This document shows, piece by piece, positions 45,002 through 54,250 of a stretch of 64,000 nt of DNA. Every line of letters starts with the position of its first letter. Within the stretch, counting starts at the first letter, position 1. Both the position numbers and the translations under genes were made by a program. Below the pieces are notes generated by a model. The model made no database searches. It was not told where the DNA came from and was given only the letters and a program-made list of their open reading frames with translations. The stretch lies in NCBI GenBank assembly GCA_965223725.1, contig CBDCXE010000006.1:744001-808000 (forward strand), written 5' to 3'. The stretch comes from CBDCXE01 sp965223725 [NCBI: Nitrospinota bacterium]. GTDB lineage: Bacteria > Nitrospinota_A > UBA7883.

Positions 45002-45586
45002 CTAAAACAGGCGCTGCGGAACTTCAATGATATCCCCGGGCATAACAACAGTCTCCAAAGATACTTCAGTTTTATTGTCAGGATCTGAAGCTCGGATAAT
45101 CAGGATAGAGCTTTTTTTGGCGCGCTTCGTAAAACCGCCACCAAGCGCCACGGCGTTCCATACTGTCATCCCATTTAAATATGGATAGCTACCTGGTTTC
45201 AATACTTCGCCCAGTATAAAGAACGGCCTGAATACATTCACCGCTACGGTGACTTTTGGGTTCTTCAGAAAACCATCTTTCAGCTTTTCCTTTATAATTT
45301 CTTCCAGCTCGACCACAGTTTTGTCCTGAGCCTTAACGTTGCCTATAAGTGGAAACGCCACCATGCCACTGCCATCAACGCGATATTCACCAGAGAGGTC
45401 ATCTTGCCTAAATACTGTAATTTTAACTTTATCTCCAGGACCAAGTAGGTACGCTTGCTGAATTGATAGTTTGTTCTCTTCGGTAGGCAGATCAGAATTT
45501 GCTATAGCCTCGTCATTGGCAAAGGCAATCGCAGGTATCAAAGCTAATAGAGCCAATATCCATGAAATGGGGCTTTTACTTTTCAT
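45002..45586 (-). CDS. Polysaccharide export outer-membrane protein (Wza family)
   Basis: A 194-residue protein with a signal peptide (about 1-22), a Poly_export domain (LLGPGDKVKITVFRQDDLSGEY, FPLIGNVKAQDKTVVELEE) and one SLBB domain (FILGEVLKPGSYPYLNGMTV, ALGGGFTKRA). It is shorter than E. coli Wza and lacks the C-terminal transmembrane helix, like many export lipoproteins of other phyla; no lipobox is seen. It would form the outer-membrane conduit with the beta-barrel protein encoded upstream. Confidence 0.88.
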   Translation of the reverse strand: MKSKSPISWILALLALIPAIAFANDEAIANSDLPTEENKLSIQQAYLLGPGDKVKITVFRQDDLSGEYRVDGSGMVAFPLIGNVKAQDKTVVELEEIIKEKLKDGFLKNPKVTVAVNVFRPFFILGEVLKPGSYPYLNGMTVWNAVALGGGFTKRAKKSSILIIRASDPDNKTEVSLETVVMPGDIIEVPQRLF

Positions 45587-45624
45587 AATACACTGTCAAT
45601 AATATAATTAAGCTTACTTTCATA

Positions 45625-46884
45625 TTATAACTGTACTCCCACTTTTATTACAAACTTGTTTCTTGTATAGTTTTGACCTTCCTGGTTGGAGTCTCTGGTT
45701 TTCGATTCGAACTCGGCGCCAATATATGAAGATTGAATAATATAAAAATCGGCGCCTATTGTTCCACGAAAAATATTATCCAGGCGGTCACGGCCAATAA
45801 AGTCCCAATAGTTGCCGCCAGCCTTTGCGTAAATGTCGATGTTTTCCAGGATAGCGTAGATCACTTCTCCACCATAATTTGTGGAGAAAAATCCAGAGGC
45901 GTCCTGCAGTATGGTTTCTTGTATTGTTCTGGTAAGGTACAGTTTAAAATCAAATAATTCAGATGGATTCCAGTAGAACAATCCTCCAACATCAGGACCG
46001 CTTATCGTCTTCAGTCGCGCGTCATCATATCTTTGCGATTTCCAGCCTGCGAAAAACTCCCAAGCGGTTACATCCGAATACCCCAGCTTTACCCCGCCCC
46101 GGATGGAATAGCCGTTTGAACTTCTCTCCAACCCGTTTATATCAAACTGGCGGTCGTAAGCCCGGAAATTGTAGGCCCCCCTCAAAAACGCTTCGTAGCC
46201 CATGTCCAGCCTGTAGCCTAACCGGGCCGAGAATTCATTGTGCGTTCGGTTCCGCCATTCTTGTTCGATAACCCCTCCAGCGAGGTTTGGGACATCGTCA
46301 AATTCATATTTATGCAAATTTCCTTCAAGTCGAAGAGTGATGATGGATATTTCTCGGGCGAATCCAAGGTTTGCCGATGTTTGCCTGAACTTTACCGGCT
46401 CTCTACCTAACAGGGTTGGATCTAGGTCAACCTGCGCCTGACTTGCGCCGCGCAATTCATTGGCAGAGCCCCGCTCCTCATGTCCTCTTTTTTGCTTCGC
46501 TTCAAAAAACAGGTATTGATCCTCGATTATATCCAGCCTTCCTTTAGTTCCGATAAGGTGATCTTGGTAATCCTCATCTCGCTGATTCTTATAGCTGGCG
46601 TCTTCCAGCGAGCCAAACAGTTCAAAGGCATGATTGGCCCATTCAGATTTAATATCCAGTGATGGAACGATTAATGTAATGTTGTCATCAATTTCATTAG
46701 TCTGTGTCGCATAGATGTTCTTATCATCGTGATATCTTAATTCGATTTTTGGGTATATGTTAAACAGCCCAACAGCAACACCCTGGGGCTTGTAATCCTC
46801 GCTAACAGCCAAAGCCGTAACAGGTACAAAAACTCCAAAAAACATCATGGTCAGGCAGAGTAGTAACTGCATACTTCTATTCAA
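45625..46884 (-). CDS. Outer-membrane beta-barrel protein of the exopolysaccharide locus (BBP2-like)
   Basis: A 419-residue protein with a signal peptide and alternating hydrophobic/aromatic strands to the end, closing with the aromatic-rich KFVIKVGVQL strand of outer-membrane barrels. The TTG start is supported by GAGGA seven bases before it. This type of barrel (EpsL/BBP2) occurs beside Wza and Wzc proteins in exopolysaccharide loci and is thought to be the outer-membrane exit channel. Same strand and order as the wza-wzc-TPR genes. Confidence 0.78.
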   Translation of the reverse strand: MNRSMQLLLCLTMMFFGVFVPVTALAVSEDYKPQGVAVGLFNIYPKIELRYHDDKNIYATQTNEIDDNITLIVPSLDIKSEWANHAFELFGSLEDASYKNQRDEDYQDHLIGTKGRLDIIEDQYLFFEAKQKRGHEERGSANELRGASQAQVDLDPTLLGREPVKFRQTSANLGFAREISIITLRLEGNLHKYEFDDVPNLAGGVIEQEWRNRTHNEFSARLGYRLDMGYEAFLRGAYNFRAYDRQFDINGLERSSNGYSIRGGVKLGYSDVTAWEFFAGWKSQRYDDARLKTISGPDVGGLFYWNPSELFDFKLYLTRTIQETILQDASGFFSTNYGGEVIYAILENIDIYAKAGGNYWDFIGRDRLDNIFRGTIGADFYIIQSSYIGAEFESKTRDSNQEGQNYTRNKFVIKVGVQL

Positions 46885-46985
46885 TACTAGGTCCTCACAA
46901 CCAAAAATGGAATTATTATGATTCAGTCTCCAGACAGGACTGTTCAGAAGATACTGCTTTCCTCCAACTAACTTATCGGTAGAAT

Positions 46986-47534
46986 TTATTGTGGGCTAAT
47001 ATCCTGGCCAGGATTTTCTGCTAGAGGAGGCTGCAATTCAAAACTGATGGCTACCTGCTGACTTTCACCATCACCTTCTTCTGTACCAGCGGCTGGTGGA
47101 GCGTCAAAACCGAGCGCCACAACTTTCGACATTTCTGTTATAAAAGCCAACGCTTCGCCATCAATTTTTATTTCAGCGGCAACGCACTCTACAATCTGGT
47201 CTATACCTTTACCAGATGAGCCGATGGCAGAGGCAACCGCGCCTATGATATTGGCAGTATCTTCAGCGTCTGCCTGCGATCCTTGAACCGTGCCAGCTAT
47301 TATCGCGCACGCAAAGTTTTTAGGAGCGATCCGCGCAGTCTCTTCCGCTATCTCCATAGCTGTTGCAGGACTTTCTTCTGCCAGCATGGCAACCGTTTCC
47401 CGAACTTCCGATTCCACATTAGTTTCAACAGCTTCATTGATATGTTTCATGGCCTTGGGTGATAGCTGCGCGTATACCTGGGATGAAACCAGGACAGATA
47501 CTGCCAGAAATATAATTAATATTTTACGATTCAT
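46986..47534 (-). CDS. Secreted helical protein of unknown function
   Basis: ATG 47534 gives 182 residues with a signal peptide (cleavage after VYA at about 22) and a mostly helical body rich in Glu and Ala (MEIAEETARIAP, a VECVAAEIKIDGE region) with two Cys and a proline/glutamate tail. No family is recognised. It has the best promoter in this region and lies about 100 bases upstream of the exopolysaccharide genes, so it may be the first gene of that unit. Confidence 0.62.
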   Translation of the reverse strand: MNRKILIIFLAVSVLVSSQVYAQLSPKAMKHINEAVETNVESEVRETVAMLAEESPATAMEIAEETARIAPKNFACAIIAGTVQGSQADAEDTANIIGAVASAIGSSGKGIDQIVECVAAEIKIDGEALAFITEMSKVVALGFDAPPAAGTEEGDGESQQVAISFELQPPLAENPGQDISPQ

Positions 47535-47632
47535 AAACACCATAGCCTCTCTCAAACATCCAAATATAGCTACACATCATAAAAAGCGACCGTACACAGG
47601 TAGTTACAATACATCCAACTTACACTATCTGA

Positions 47633-47661
47633 AATATACCATGCCAACTAACTCTTGTCAA
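47633..47661 (-). promoter_or_regulatory. Strong sigma70-like promoter upstream of the exopolysaccharide genes
   Basis: On the minus strand TTGACA (47661-47656, perfect), 17-base spacer, TATATT (47638-47633). Transcription would start near 47626, about 90 bases before ATG 47534. It lies in the 335-base divergent gap before the hybrid kinase at 47870; nothing else is seen in the gap. Confidence 0.6.
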
Positions 47662-47869
47662 ACTTAACTATATGTTTAATATAAAAGAAAAAAGTTTTTG
47701 GTGTAGCATTTTATTACACTTATTGCCCATCAAACTATGCTTGTCATATTTCAACAGCAATAGATCCAATCAAGCTTTACTGGCTTAAGTAATCTTAACT
47801 GGATTCCGATGTCTAGATAGAAGAACAGTTGCGATTATGAACATTTTGACTTCAAACATAGTGTAGGCA

Positions 47870-50800
47870 ATGAGAATGCCAAATGCAGAGGTTAAATATC
47901 GCATTCTCAGCTATTGGGTTGTGGGCATTGGGTTGACACTGCTCTATATCAGCATGCGTGGCTCTACATGGCAAGGCAGTACAGAACTGCATACGCTAAT
48001 GGAGATTGTCGCATTTATCCTGGCCATAATGGTGGGGATCAAATCGCTGATGCGCTATTACGCGCGTAAAAACAACACTTTCCTTTTTATCGGCACAGGC
48101 TTTATCGGGACTGGATTGCTGGACGGGTATCATGCAATCGTGACTTCTGCCTTTTTCCCAGCTATATTCCCCTCTTCACCCCCCAGCCTGATTCCATGGA
48201 GTTCGCTGGCTTCCCGGATGTTTCTATCAGTGTTCCTATACCTGAGCTATATGGCGTGGCGACGGGAAGAGCAGTTGGGTGAAGCGGGCAAAGTCAGCGA
48301 ACGTTCAATATATTTAGCCGCAACGGTCCTGACCCTCGCCTGTTTCCTGTTCTTCGCTTTGTACCCATTGCCAAAAGCATACTTCCCAGAGCTTACGTTC
48401 CATCGGCCGGAAGAGTTTGTCCCAGCGTTCTTTTTCGTCCTGGCGATAGCTGGCTATCTCCGAAAAGGCGCCTGGAAAAATAATATCTTTGAACATTGGC
48501 TGATCCACAGCCTTATTGTTGGTCTGGTGGGGCAGGCGGTGTTTATGTCGCTTTCCGGTCAACTGTTCGACATGGAATTCGATATGGCTCACCTGCTTAA
48601 AAAAGTGAGTTATATATGTGTGCTGACCGGTCTGTTCGTCAGCACATTGGCGACCTTCAAAGAGGCGGAACGCCTTTCCGAAACCAACCGTGCGATAGTC
48701 AACACTGCTGTTAGTGGAATTGTCACCATTGATACAAATGGTACTGTCCTCTCATTCAATCCGGCGGCGGAAAAGCTGTTCGGCTATTCGACCGATGAGA
48801 TTATTGGACAGAATGTATCAATGCTGATGCCGGCGCCGGACAGTGAAAGACATGATAACTACCTTAGCAACTATATCAAGTTTGGGGAGAATAAGGAAAT
48901 TGACAAAGGGCGCGAGGTCCAGGGCATGCACAAGGATGGCTCCACCTTGCCTTTACACTTATCAGTGGGCGAGATGAAAGTAGGTGACAAGAGAAAATTC
49001 GTCGGCATATTATCAGACATATCGGAGCTGAAACAGACACAAGCGGAGCTGACATCCCACCGTCACCACCTTGAAGAATTGGTCGCAATACGAACTGCGG
49101 AAGTGGACGCTATTGTTAACACGGTGTCAAACGGGATTGTCACAATTAATAATAAAGGAGAGATCCTCTCGTTCAACCCGGCGGCGGAAGAGCTGTTCGG
49201 TTATACCGCGCAGGAAGCCGTTGGACAGAATGTAAAAATCCTGATGCCAGAGCCGGAGCGCGGCAAACACGATGACTACATTAGACGTTACGTCGAATCC
49301 GGCAAGGCCAAGGTGATAGATAAAGGGCAGGAAGTGGTTGGCTGCCGCAAGGATGGCTCCACATTCCCGATTTGGATAGCCGCAAGCGAAATACATGTCG
49401 CCAATGAACAGATCTTTGTCGGCACAATACGCGACCTGACCGAGGAAAAACGGGTAGAGCAAGAATATTTGCAGGATATCGCCGATCGCAAACGAAATGA
49501 AAAGTTGCTGCAGGAAGCCAACGACCGCCTTGACCTGGCCCTGCGCGGCGCCGCAATGTGGGACTGGAACGTCGATACGGGTGAGTTGGAGACCAGCGCT
49601 TCCTGGGATTCGATGATCGGCTGGACGACGCAGAAGCTGGACGATTTGTACGGTCGACACTTCAAACGATGGTCGGAGCTTGTTAACCCGGAGGATATCC
49701 CCGCCGCCAAGGTAGCTATAGACGAGCATATGGAAGGTAAAACCGATACTTACAGGGCAGAATTCCGCATGAAAACCAAAGATGGTGGCTGGAAATGGAT
49801 ACTGGGTATCGGCCGGCTGACGCAAAGCAGTGATGAAAATGAGCCAAAGCGTCTGGTCGGCATCCATGTGGACATCGACAGCGCCAAACAGATGGAAATG
49901 GAGCTTGCTGACCAGAGGGAACAACTGGATATGGCTATAAGGGCTGGCAGTCTTGGACTGTGGGATTATCACCCGCAATCGGATGAACTGTTCGTAAGCG
50001 AACCATGGGCCGCGATGCTAGGCTATACCCAGACGGAGATTGAATCTACCTTTGACGGGTGGACAAGCCTTATCCACCTGGACGATATGGATATGGCTTG
50101 GAGCCAGTATAACGACCACATAAATAATAAAACAGAGAACTATCAATCAGAGCACCGTATGCGCGCCCATGACGGCAGCTATCGCTGGATTCTTCATATG
50201 GGCTTATGTGTCGAAAGGGATGATAACGATGAGCCCACAAGGGTCGTCGGTATTCATATGGATATAACAGAGCGAAAAAACCTGGAAAGGGCGCTTAACG
50301 ACGCCAAGGAAGAAGCAGAAGAGGCGGCTCAAGCCAAATCTGCTTTCCTGGCTAATATGAGCCATGAGATACGAACCCCACTCAATGCGATACTCGGTTT
50401 TGTGGAAGTTGTTCTTGATCAGGATCTAGACGCGGAGCAGCGCAAGAAACATCTGAACACAGTGCTCCGATCCGCCAAATCGTTGTTGGCGTTGCTCAAT
50501 GATATGCTGGATGTGGCCAAGCTGGAGGCGGGCCGATTAGCCATGGAGTCGATCAGTTTTTCGTTAACACAATTACTGAAAGACGCGCTGACTACTATGG
50601 ATATGCAAGCCAGAGAGAAAAATTTAACACTGACACTGGAGCTTGCGCCCGGCTGCGCCGATTGTTATCAAGGTGATCCGACACGCTTGCGCCAGGTGAT
50701 AACAAACCTTGTGGGGAACGCGATCAAATTCACAAAAAGTGGCGGAGTTACCTTGCGCGTCTACCCGGAGCCGGGCCAGAATGAACTGTTGCATTTCGAA

Positions 50801-52110
50801 GTGGAAGATACAGGGATCGGCATACCGGACGATCGGCTGGAATCAATATTTGAGCCGTTCTCCCAGGCGGATACTTCCACCACCCGGAAATTCGGAGGCA
50901 CCGGCCTGGGCACGACCATATCGAAGCAGATAGTGGGGTTGATGGGTGGAAGGATATGGGTAGAGAGCGAGCTGGGTCAAGGATCGACCTTTCACTTTAC
51001 CGTCGCTTTGCCGGAATCGGATTGCAATGTAGACATGTTGGCTATCACAGATTTCGAAACCCCATCGGCCGAAGCCAAACGAGCGTACAAAATACTTCTG
51101 GCCGAGGATGTGGTCGAGAATGCCGACCTGGCCACACTCCGGTTGGAGCAGGTTGGCCATAAGGTAGTTCATGCGGAAAACGGCGCGGAGGCTGTGCGGT
51201 TATATCAAGAGATAGGGGGTTTCGACCTTATCCTGATGGATATCCAGATGCCAGTGCTGGACGGATTATCTGCAACTAAATATATCCGCGAGCTAGAGAA
51301 AAACACCGAAAGTCACATGCCGATTCTGGCAATGACCGCCAGTGTCCTAAAAGAAGAGCGTGATCGATGCAAGAAGGCGGGCATGGATGGTCTGATTGCA
51401 AAACCTGTGAATTTTACCAAGCTTTTCGCAGAGATCGATCGCGCTGTGGGGCCAGACGCTGGCGCGCCTGATAATGCTCCGGCAAGCAAAGCGGTCATGG
51501 TTGAAAATAATTTTCCAACACTGGATGGCGTGGATACGGTTAAAGGGCTTGATACCTGGCAAGACGCCAAGGTCTATCGCCGCAACCTTATCAACTTTGC
51601 AAAAGAGCATACGAAAGACGCGAAAATGATCCAGCAAGCTATCTGTGATGAAGATGAAGTTCGGGCGCATAAGCTAAATCATGCGCTTCGGGGTGTGGCA
51701 GGCAACCTGTCCTGACCCATGTATATACAGCCAGCAACAAATTATGCGACGCTATTAATAAAGGATCATACGACCTGCGGGACGTAGCTTTGCTAAACCT
51801 TGTGGACGCTTTGGAGAGAGTAATTGTAGCTATCCAAAAACTGGAACAAAAACCAATGGTTGATACGGGAGTGATTTTCGAAGCGTTTGATCGCGAAAAA
51901 GTAGTAAAACAGATAGAAGAACTGGACATTGCTTTGGAGGGTGGAGAAGCGCCAGATCAAATAATAAAAGCTATACTCGCCCAATTAAACGGACATACAT
52001 CATCTGATAAAACTGAAAGCCTTACTTATGCGCTTGATAATTTCGAATTTGATACGGCCCGTTCTATACTGGCTAATATCACTGACGAAATCAGAGCTGT
52101 GACGGAGTGA
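47870..52110 (+). pseudogene. Hybrid histidine kinase (MASE-PASx4-HisKA-HATPase-REC-HPt) with frameshift in HPt
   Basis: The first frame (47870-51715) encodes 1281 residues: about eight membrane helices in a MASE3-like sensor (1-265), two FixL-like PAS domains (about 275-400, 415-540), two more PAS domains (about 560-680, 690-810), HisKA with phospho-acceptor His832, HATPase, a receiver with Asp1124 and the start of an HPt domain (NHALRGVAGNLS, His1271). TGA at 51713 ends the frame in the middle of HPt. The rest of HPt continues in the -1 frame from 51712 (L-T-H-V-Y-T-A-S-N-K-L-C-D-A-I) to 52110, so one base is missing, or read twice. Either an assembly error or a real mutation. The HD-GYP regulator follows directly and is the likely partner. 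Confidence 0.85.
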
Positions 52111-52115
52111 GCAAT

Positions 52116-53123
52116 ATGAGCAAATCAATATTACTTGTTGACGATGAACCTTATAACCTGAACGTGCTAAAACAGGTGCTCGCCCCTGAGGGTTATCAGC
52201 TAATGTTCGCAAAAAATGGCGAAAAGGCCTTAGACTTGGCTGCAAGCAAACTGCCTGACATGATACTGCTGGATGTCATGATGCCAAAACTGAATGGGTA
52301 TGAAATATGTCAGCGGCTGAAAGCGGATCGTGAGCTGGCGAAAATACCAGTTATTTTTGTCACCACCATGTCGGAGTCAGAGAATGAGAAGAAGGGGTTC
52401 GATGTTGGCGCTGTTGATTATATAACGAAACCGATCAGCCCATCCACTGTGCTGGCGCGGGTAAAGACGCATCTATCACTGGTGCGTATGCAAGAGCTGG
52501 AAGATCAAGTGGAATCTTCTATCTATATGTTGGGCGAAGCAGTGCATTATAACGATACAGACACAGGTGTGCATATATGGCGTATGGCGTCGTATGCCGG
52601 CGCGTTGGCGGAAGCGGCCGGATGGCCGAAAGAAAAGGTGGAACTGCTCAAACTAGCGGCGCCCCTGCATGACACCGGCAAGGTCGGTATCCCGGACTCT
52701 ATTCTTAAAGCGCCCAGAAAGCTGACACCGGAAGAATGGACGGAAATGAAGAGGCATACCACTATAGGAGAGTCGATTCTATCTAAAAGTAACACACCAA
52801 TTTTTCAGCTAGCTGCAGTTATTTCATTATCCCATCACGAAAGATGGAACGGTGAAGGCTATCCAGAGGCGACCAGCGGCGAAGCGATACCGGAGTCTGC
52901 CCGGATTGTGGCCATCGCGGATGTGTTCGACGCGCTGACCATGAAACGCCCATATAAAGAAGCGTGGAGCGTCGAAGACGCGGTAGCGGAAATCCGCAAG
53001 AGTAGTGGATCACACTTCGAGCCGAAGCTGGTGGACCTGTTCTTCGATATCGAGGGCAAGATATACAGCCTGAAAGAAGAGTGGGACGCCAAGGAAAAGG
53101 AGCAGGAGCTGGCGCTGTTCTGA
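52116..53123 (+). CDS. Response regulator with HD-GYP c-di-GMP phosphodiesterase domain
   Basis: ATG 52116 with GGAG eight bases before it gives 335 residues. A receiver domain (1-120; acidic triad DD, LLDVMMP with the phosphorylation Asp, KPIS) is joined to an HD-GYP domain (about 135-325) with HDTGKVGIPDSIL and HHERWNGEGYP, the catalytic and GYP motifs. It would lower c-di-GMP when phosphorylated, presumably by the hybrid kinase encoded upstream, and thereby favour dispersal or motility. Confidence 0.93.
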   Translation: MSKSILLVDDEPYNLNVLKQVLAPEGYQLMFAKNGEKALDLAASKLPDMILLDVMMPKLNGYEICQRLKADRELAKIPVIFVTTMSESENEKKGFDVGAVDYITKPISPSTVLARVKTHLSLVRMQELEDQVESSIYMLGEAVHYNDTDTGVHIWRMASYAGALAEAAGWPKEKVELLKLAAPLHDTGKVGIPDSILKAPRKLTPEEWTEMKRHTTIGESILSKSNTPIFQLAAVISLSHHERWNGEGYPEATSGEAIPESARIVAIADVFDALTMKRPYKEAWSVEDAVAEIRKSSGSHFEPKLVDLFFDIEGKIYSLKEEWDAKEKEQELALF

Positions 53124-53206
53124 CGACGCAAACACAAATCTCGATCCGCGTCATATCCATAATTCTCTGTATACATATAACCGTATCAGAAATATGATAT
53201 CGGGTT

Positions 53207-53932
53207 ATGACAACCAAAATCGAAGTGTGCGACCACACCTGGAACGTAGTGACCGGGTGTGGCATGGGTTGCGCCTACTGTTACGCCCGTCGGATGGCTA
53301 ACCGGAACCTGCACGATATATGGGTTGGCCGCCGGTTCGATGAGGTCCGGTTCCATCCGGATCGGCTCGACTGGCCCACAGCAAAAAAGTGGAAGCCTGG
53401 CGCGCGCATATTTGTCGACTCGATGGGAGACCTGTTCGACCCCGCAGTCAAGTTGAGACATCTAAGAGATATCTTCCGCGTAATTGAATCCCATCCGGAA
53501 ATGGCGTTCCAGATATTGACCAAACAACCAAAGCGTATGATACAGCGCGCCCGAAAAATATCGTTCCCGCATAATGCGTGGATCGGCGTATCGGTTGAAG
53601 ATCAGAACGCAGCTGACAAACGGCTGCCCTGGCTGATTGCAAACGGCAATTTACCCGATACAACAATCAAATATGTGACCATAGAGCCTATGTTCGGGCC
53701 GGTGGATCTGGCGCCTTACCTGCCATCGCTCGATTGGGTGATCGTGGCCGGCATGACAGGGCCAGGCGCCAATAGGCATCCGCTGAACCCTGACTGGGTC
53801 CGCTCGGTCCGCGACCAATGCGCCGCCCGCAAAACACCACTCTATTTCAAACAGTGGGGTCCAAACAAAAAGTGTGGCGCCAGCCTGGACGGGCGGGAGC
53901 ACCGGAAATTTCCTGTTATACGGTATCCATAG
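53207..53932 (+). CDS. DUF5131 (phage Gp37/Gp68-like) radical SAM-like protein
   Basis: A 241-residue protein beginning TWNVVTGCGMGCAYCYARRM: Cys18, Cys22 and Cys25 form the CxxxCxxC iron-sulfur motif of radical SAM enzymes. The rest (IFVDSMGDLFDP, FQILTKQPKRM, WIGVSVEDQNAADKR, TIEPMFGPVDL, VIVAGMTGPGANRHPL, KQWGPNKKCG) is typical of DUF5131, a family known from phages, plasmids and chromosomes with no proven reaction. It is separated from the HD-GYP gene by 83 bases. Confidence 0.87.
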   Translation: MTTKIEVCDHTWNVVTGCGMGCAYCYARRMANRNLHDIWVGRRFDEVRFHPDRLDWPTAKKWKPGARIFVDSMGDLFDPAVKLRHLRDIFRVIESHPEMAFQILTKQPKRMIQRARKISFPHNAWIGVSVEDQNAADKRLPWLIANGNLPDTTIKYVTIEPMFGPVDLAPYLPSLDWVIVAGMTGPGANRHPLNPDWVRSVRDQCAARKTPLYFKQWGPNKKCGASLDGREHRKFPVIRYP

Positions 53933-54250
53933 GCAAGCGAAAAATAATCATTGATGACCGGGTAAAATAAAAAGTGAATTCATCGCATCTACGACTGATT
54001 TCGTTCAAATGAAAAGGGTAAATACGATATATTTCATATATAAAGGCAGTTATGTTAGTTACAAATGGGGCAGAAGCTCAGTTTCGACGCCCTGCAGAGT
54101 AATTGGTCAGCCCATAGTTGTAAAGCAGTATTTGACCAGCTCATGGTTACGTCATCATGGCGCTTGTTTATGGGTATGGTTTTGTGTAATATGGTTAGCC
54201 TTGAGGAAATGTCAATGGGGACGTTCCACTATATTTATTGAAAGATTGAT
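53933..54250 (+). other. Intergenic stretch upstream of sdhA with a weak promoter
   Basis: 318 bases without a convincing gene. TTGTTT (54164-54169), 17-base spacer, TAATAT (54187-54192) is a possible promoter about 60 bases before sdhA. No RNA hairpins or riboswitch motif were recognised. Confidence 0.35.

Noticed and set aside
51713-51715. TGA at 51713 as a selenocysteine codon in the hybrid kinase
   Set aside because: Reading through in frame meets a TAG within about 25 codons and does not match HPt, while the -1 frame does. A missing base explains the break; no SECIS-type hairpin was recognised.
53933-54250. tRNA or small RNA ahead of sdhA
   Set aside because: No cloverleaf, no CCA end and no hairpin followed by a T run could be drawn.
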